This document shows positions 6,193-10,104 of a DNA stretch of 10,104 bases, in pieces; position 1 is the first letter of the stretch, and the number at the start of each line of letters is the position of its first letter. Under the pieces are notes generated by a model. The model was not told the origin of the DNA, ran no database searches, and worked only from the letters and a program-made list of their open reading frames with translations. The DNA comes from Ruminococcus sp. (GTDB lineage: Bacteria; Bacillota; Clostridia; Oscillospirales; Ruminococcaceae). The stretch is taken from contig DNLQ01000100.1 in the NCBI GenBank assembly GCA_003488415.1, forward strand, positions 1 through 10,104, in the 5' to 3' direction. The position numbers and the translations under genes are program-made.

Positions 6193-6221
6193 ATTATACA
6201 CCATAACAGGAGGTAATGCAA
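6193..6221 (-). promoter_or_regulatory. Promoter of the cyclase-PAP2-GNAT operon
   Basis: Minus-strand -35 TTGCAT (6216-6221), 17-bp spacer and consensus -10 TATAAT (6193-6198). A second TATAAT overlaps it by one base (6188-6193). The -35 lies only five nt after the S41 peptidase stop codon, so the whole promoter occupies the short gap between the two operons. Confidence 0.82.
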
Positions 6222-6226
6222 TAGCT

Positions 6227-7912
6227 TTATCTTCCAAGATACTCCATTGCCTTTTCAAGAAGGTAATCCCTGCCGTCATCGTAAACAGCCTTTAACGCTT
6301 CTTCATCAAATGGTATCTTTATATCTATTCCGTTTCCGGACTTTCCGTCTGATCCGGCATCAATGAACGGTGTTCCGTCTTCGTTAAGCATAAGTGAACC
6401 TGACAGACTCATTGACTCAGTGCCTACACTAAATGATGTTACGCCCTGTCCTGAGCCATTGGACTGTGTAAAGCCCATTACTGTGACGTTCTCCATGCCG
6501 CGCATCAGATGTACAAGGTGGTCTGCCGCACTTACGCTCTCACAGTTGACAAGAAGCAATACTCTGCCGCCTTCAAGTATATCCTCGCCCGTAAACGTGT
6601 TCTTCTTGGACTTTACGTAGGTCCCGTCGGCATTGCGCTTGTATTGCTTTGCCTGATCGTCCCATAAAGCATTATAGCAGTAGACGTATTCTCCCTTCGG
6701 ACAGAACAGCTCTGCAACTGCACGGATAAGATTTCCCGATCCTCCGGAATTGCCTCTGATGTCTATTATTACGTCGTTGATCCCCTTCTTCTTGTACTCC
6801 TCCACTTCGCTGCGGATACTCTCCTTCATTTCATTGAAGGACTTTTCATCCTTCACGTTCTCTCCATGGCTGCTCTTTGAATCGAAGAACATTTGCTTTA
6901 TACGCAGAACTCCTATCCTGCCGTCTATATCCGTCCACTGGAAATTGCCTGCATGAACTCCGTCATCAAGACTTTCTACAGCTTCAATGATGCGGTCAAA
7001 GTAGCTTCCCTTCTTTTCCAGTGTCACTGTCTGCTCAATTCCGCTGTCATCTATAAAGGATACTTCAACCGTATCACCTCCGATACCGGCTGCCATTATA
7101 CTGCGGAAGAAGTATTCGCAGTCACTGTCAGCATAGTTTATGAACACATCTTCCTTAGTGGGAAATGTGTGTACAGGAGCATCCTTTGCCGCCTCTTCGG
7201 GGCTGCGTCCGTCCCAGGAAGTTATTACAGTACCGTTGTGTATCCCCTTCTCTCTCAGGCTCCTGGCTGTCTGTACGGCTACAGTCCTGCCGTCCTCAAG
7301 ATTCAGTGTGACAAGTCCGTAGTCATTGCCGTATATGCGTTCCCTCGCCTCACTGAAAGCCTTTTCGTATCTGCTTGTGTCTGCACTATAGCCGACATGA
7401 CCGTCATGGTACTCAGAGATAAGTCCTGCCATTGCTACATAATAGCCAGCCATATCATGCTCCTTTGCAGCTTTCTCAAATTCAGGCCCGTACTTCGCAC
7501 GCAGCTCTCCGTAATCTATACCCTTCCAGTTGTTGAGAGAGTAACGCTGCTCCATATTCTTCATTACAGTTTCAAACTGTTCCATTATATCCGGCTGACG
7601 ATACCCCTTATTCAGCAGACAAGCCGGTATGCTCACAACAGTAAGTGCTGCACAGAGTATTGACACTATCCTTCTGACAGTTTTTTTCTCACGTATGAAT
7701 CCCACAACGCATACTGCTGCTCCTATGTAAACGCCAAGCATTGACTTCTCATACCCGGCAAACCCGAACAGCAACATCGCTGTAACAGCAGGTATAAGAT
7801 ACAGAAGCCTGTGCCCGGGACTCAGCACCTTTTCTGCATATCCAGCCGCCCAGAAAAGCAATCCGCTGAGGAAAAGCTCCAGGGCTATCAAAAGAATATC
7901 ATAATAGTTCAT
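6227..7912 (-). CDS. Membrane-anchored S41-type serine peptidase
   Basis: 561 residues. Four hydrophobic helices come first (about 4-24, 34-52, 58-73, 82-100). The loop between helices 3 and 4 is strongly positive (REKKTVRR), which puts the large C-terminal domain outside the membrane. That domain has YHDGHVGYS (168-176), a PDZ-like stretch (about 195-300), the S41 motif VIIDIRGNSGGSGN (381-394) and the nucleophile segment ESVSAADH (458-465, probable Ser461). The general-base lysine of Prc/CtpA, expected 25 residues after the serine, is not there; that place reads SNGSGQG. H172 in DGH suggests a tricorn-like (S41B) arrangement. AGGAGG six nt before the ATG, 11 nt after the second permease, makes it the last gene of the transporter operon. 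Substrate unknown. Confidence 0.88.
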   Translation of the reverse strand: MNYYDILLIALELFLSGLLFWAAGYAEKVLSPGHRLLYLIPAVTAMLLFGFAGYEKSMLGVYIGAAVCVVGFIREKKTVRRIVSILCAALTVVSIPACLLNKGYRQPDIMEQFETVMKNMEQRYSLNNWKGIDYGELRAKYGPEFEKAAKEHDMAGYYVAMAGLISEYHDGHVGYSADTSRYEKAFSEARERIYGNDYGLVTLNLEDGRTVAVQTARSLREKGIHNGTVITSWDGRSPEEAAKDAPVHTFPTKEDVFINYADSDCEYFFRSIMAAGIGGDTVEVSFIDDSGIEQTVTLEKKGSYFDRIIEAVESLDDGVHAGNFQWTDIDGRIGVLRIKQMFFDSKSSHGENVKDEKSFNEMKESIRSEVEEYKKKGINDVIIDIRGNSGGSGNLIRAVAELFCPKGEYVYCYNALWDDQAKQYKRNADGTYVKSKKNTFTGEDILEGGRVLLLVNCESVSAADHLVHLMRGMENVTVMGFTQSNGSGQGVTSFSVGTESMSLSGSLMLNEDGTPFIDAGSDGKSGNGIDIKIPFDEEALKAVYDDGRDYLLEKAMEYLGR

Positions 7913-7923
7913 ATCCTGCCTCC

Positions 7924-8724
7924 TCAGTTAAGATCGTCGTCATGGAAAAACCTGTATCCGAGCCAAAGTATCAATGCAGCTGCTCCGAGAGAGATGATGA
8001 TGCTTGCCGTAAATCCGGGAATGTCCGGTGCAGCATCAACAAGCGTATATATTTCATCATCAAGACCGTATACTGCCCATGTACTTATGTGCGTCAGCTT
8101 CCTGATAGTAGTCACACCAAGTATATCGTTCTGATACGGGAAGTATTTCATCAGCTGAACATATACTACCATTCCCGCAAATCCTGCTAACAGCGTGATA
8201 TTCTTGCTCTTCAGTACAAATGTCAGTACTATGTATAAGGCTGTTATGCGTATCAGCGGTGCGATGAGGGCTGCAATGCGGATAAGAAATTCTTCCTTTG
8301 TCAGTACTGTTCCCCAGCCTAATCTCAGTGTAGCTGCCACAGGTCCTGCTGCTATTATCACCATACAGCCTATAACTGTGTACAGCATCGCTACTGCAAC
8401 TCTTGCTATGTAGGACTGCTTTCTTGTCCTTCCTCCCATAGTCTCATAGTAAAATGACTTGTCAACAAAGTCAGCACCGCATATGTCTCCTACAGATGCC
8501 CCTATAAACATCATCATAAAGGGTATGATCGTATTAAGATTCTCAAGTACGAACTGGCTTCCGGAAACTTCGTTGCGCATCGCTACTGATTCAAATTCGT
8601 TTCCGAATGTCATGGCAAGTATGATATTTAATGCTGCCATGAAAAACAGGATCAGGTGTTTCAGTACGCCGAAACGCAGCTGTCCTGCCTGCGCCCGGAC
8701 AAGTGATATTGTTCCGTTTTTCAT
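7924..8724 (-). CDS. ABC-2 type transporter permease (second)
   Basis: 266-residue membrane protein with about six helices (roughly 22-40, 64-84, 107-132, 147-172, 174-194, 238-258). The segment GADFVDKSFYYETMGGRTRK (83-102), followed by QSYIARV, matches GWDFNDKTLNYEVLYGHPRR in the preceding gene, so the two are diverged paralogues and probably form a heterodimeric channel. This loop is typical of ABC-2 type permeases of the bacteriocin-immunity/multidrug kind. The frame reaches back to 8772 but the ATG at 8724 is chosen: AGGAGG lies five nt upstream and the gene then follows the first permease after 10 nt. The transported substrate cannot be told. Confidence 0.85.
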   Translation of the reverse strand: MKNGTISLVRAQAGQLRFGVLKHLILFFMAALNIILAMTFGNEFESVAMRNEVSGSQFVLENLNTIIPFMMMFIGASVGDICGADFVDKSFYYETMGGRTRKQSYIARVAVAMLYTVIGCMVIIAAGPVAATLRLGWGTVLTKEEFLIRIAALIAPLIRITALYIVLTFVLKSKNITLLAGFAGMVVYVQLMKYFPYQNDILGVTTIRKLTHISTWAVYGLDDEIYTLVDAAPDIPGFTASIIISLGAAALILWLGYRFFHDDDLN

Positions 8725-8734
8725 TTTGCCCTCC

Positions 8735-9538
8735 TCAGTGAATATCACTTCTGCGGAATACCGAATATCCAATAATGAGATAGATCATCGTCAGAACTAC
8801 CGATACTATCACCATTGGAACTGCAAAATCCGGATCGAGTCTGTCTGTGATCAGAACTATATCCTTGTCATCCGCAAAGCCCATGGTATAGTCTTCAAGT
8901 GACAACAGTTCCGAGGATGCAAGAGCTGTAAAAAATACAGACAGCTTCTCCATTATCCCCTCTCTGAATATTTCACCAATGCCTGCTCCCATTGCAGGAA
9001 AGAGAAGTCCCAGCAGTCCGAGCCCTATGCCTGACCAGCAGTTCCTTGTCATAAAGGTACACATTGCCATGAATGCGTTCATTCGTATGATAAGTATTGA
9101 ACAGAGTGCGAACCGTAAAGCTGCTTCTCCTGCCGGAAGCTCTTTTCCCCAGCCCCCTGCGATACATCCTACGGCTACCGGCGCCATAAGAAGCACATAC
9201 CCGATCACAAGGGTTATCACTGTACTCACTATCACTCTTGCCCAGTAGCTGTCACGGCGAGGATGTCCGTAAAGCACTTCGTAATTAAGCGTCTTGTCAT
9301 TGAAATCCCATCCGCATATGCGCCCTGATAACAGAACAGGTATCAGCGGCAGAAATACACCTAATACTTCTCCCAGCTGTGCCAGGGCCATTCCGCCGCT
9401 GAACTCCTTCATAGTGATCAGGTTCTCTATTCCGTCAACACAGCCGATCAGCATATAGAACAGCAGAAACAGCATGGAATAGTACATATACCTGTCACGC
9501 TTTATTATGTAGATCTGAGATCTTATTACATTCAGCAT
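8735..9538 (-). CDS. ABC-2 type transporter permease (first)
   Basis: 267-residue membrane protein with a positively charged N-terminus (RSQIYIIKRDR), as usual for ABC-2 permeases, and about six helices (near 20-36, 53-73, 103-127, 143-163, 168-186, 239-260). It carries the GWDFNDKTLNYEVLYGHPRR loop (76-95) shared with the next gene. The ATG at 9538 is preferred over an in-frame GTG at 9547: AGGTG lies about six nt upstream and would overlap the GTG. It overlaps the ATPase gene by 44 bp, which implies coupled translation and a joint complex. Confidence 0.86.
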   Translation of the reverse strand: MLNVIRSQIYIIKRDRYMYYSMLFLLFYMLIGCVDGIENLITMKEFSGGMALAQLGEVLGVFLPLIPVLLSGRICGWDFNDKTLNYEVLYGHPRRDSYWARVIVSTVITLVIGYVLLMAPVAVGCIAGGWGKELPAGEAALRFALCSILIIRMNAFMAMCTFMTRNCWSGIGLGLLGLLFPAMGAGIGEIFREGIMEKLSVFFTALASSELLSLEDYTMGFADDKDIVLITDRLDPDFAVPMVIVSVVLTMIYLIIGYSVFRRSDIH

Positions 9539-10104
9539 TGTGTTCACCTACCATATTAAGATAATACTGTTCAAGATTTGTCTCGTGCAGATACATGGAA
9601 AGCGGTATTACTCCGTTTTCAAAGAGCGTCTTTGAGATAAGCCTTATATCATCTATACGCTCCCAGAGCCGCAGACTTCCGTCCTCGGCAGTATCAAACC
9701 TCTCGATCCCCAGCTTTTCACTGAGTATCGCTGCTGCAAGGGGATCGTTGTCTGTATGTATGAAGTAAAAATCGCTGCACTCTTTCCTGAGCTCATCCAT
9801 TGACATGAACTTCAGTATCTGACCGTTGTTGATAAAAAGATAATCGGTACAGAGCTGCGAAAGCTCAGCAAGAATGTGCGAGGAAATAAGTATGGTTATA
9901 TGATTCTCACGATTAAGACGCATCAGCAGCTCACGTACCTCTACGATGCCCTGGGGATCAAGTCCGTTTATCGGCTCGTCAAGCACCATTACCTCGGGTT
10001 TGGTCAGCAATGAGCCTGCTATTCCAAGCCTCTGCCGCATACCAAGTGAGAAGTTCTTTACCGCCTTCTTCCCAACATCTCCCAGTCCCACTGTGTCCAG
10101 TACC
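9495..10104 (-). CDS. ABC transporter ATP-binding protein, C-terminal part
   Basis: Partial: 202 codons are visible and the frame continues past the right edge, so the Walker A end is missing. Seen in order: the ABC signature as NFSLGMRQRLGIA (LSGGQ variant), Walker B with catalytic glutamate VMVLDEP, D-loop INGLDP, and the switch histidine in LISSHILAEL. About 110 residues follow, as in the drug/bacteriocin-exporter ATPases paired with ABC-2 permeases. It powers the two membrane proteins encoded next; its 3' end overlaps the first permease by 44 bp. Substrate and direction are not determined by sequence, though family context favours export or immunity. Confidence 0.93.
   Translation of the reverse strand, partial: VLDTVGLGDVGKKAVKNFSLGMRQRLGIAGSLLTKPEVMVLDEPINGLDPQGIVEVRELLMRLNRENHITILISSHILAELSQLCTDYLFINNGQILKFMSMDELRKECSDFYFIHTDNDPLAAAILSEKLGIERFDTAEDGSLRLWERIDDIRLISKTLFENGVIPLSMYLHETNLEQYYLNMVGEHNAECNKISDLHNKA

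Noticed and set aside
6209..6224. Plus-strand AGGAGGTAATG resembling a ribosome binding site and start
   Set aside because: The frame stops after two codons (ATG CAA TAG) and the sequence is accounted for by the minus-strand promoter spacer and -35 region.
6893..7663. Long open frame of 256 codons on the plus strand
   Set aside because: It is wholly antisense to the S41 peptidase, has no recognisable domain, and its start lacks a good ribosome binding site. The minus-strand gene has clear motifs.
8459..8902. Plus-strand open frame opposite the two permeases
   Set aside because: It spans the junction of two well-supported minus-strand genes and shows no family motif; a shadow frame.

Overview
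The window looks like chromosome from an anaerobic member of the Clostridia, possibly a Ruminococcus-like (Oscillospiraceae) bacterium. The support is indirect. It has strong AGGAGG-type ribosome binding sites, roughly balanced base composition, tight operons, an oxygen-sensitive ThiH (not ThiO) thiazole route, the short form of ThiF, and a TPP riboswitch that acts through a terminator. The genus is inference. Every gene lies on the minus strand, so transcription runs from high to low coordinates. I see no mobile element, tRNA, rRNA or CRISPR array.

Right part (10104 down to 6227): a membrane operon of an ABC ATPase (5' end beyond the right edge), two related six-helix ABC-2 type permeases, and a 561-residue membrane protein with four N-terminal helices and an extracytoplasmic S41-type serine peptidase domain. 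Overlaps and 10-11 nt gaps, each with a strong Shine-Dalgarno, suggest one co-translated unit. The substrate is unknown. This is the least explained system in the window.

Middle (6221 down to 4575): a good sigma-A type promoter starts beside the peptidase stop codon. It drives three tightly packed genes: a cyclase/kynurenine-formamidase family metal hydrolase, a PAP2-type membrane phosphatase, and a GNAT acetyltransferase.

Left part (4552 down to 1): a thiamine operon. A promoter (TTGAAA-17 nt-TACAAT) is followed by a short 5' hairpin, a TPP (THI-box) riboswitch and a perfect 12-bp intrinsic terminator. Then come thiS, thiF, thiG, thiH, tenI, thiE and the beginning of thiD, which runs off the left edge. 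ThiF activates the ThiS C-terminus, which carries the sulfur. ThiH makes dehydroglycine from tyrosine. ThiG builds the thiazole from DXP, dehydroglycine and ThiS thiocarboxylate. TenI tautomerises it. ThiD supplies the pyrimidine pyrophosphate and ThiE joins the halves into thiamine phosphate. No thiC is seen here.

No gene-free stretch exceeds about 235 bases. The longest, 4342-4574, is filled by the thi promoter, riboswitch and terminator. No intrinsic terminator is visible at the ends of the membrane operon or the GNAT gene, so some read-through between units is possible.
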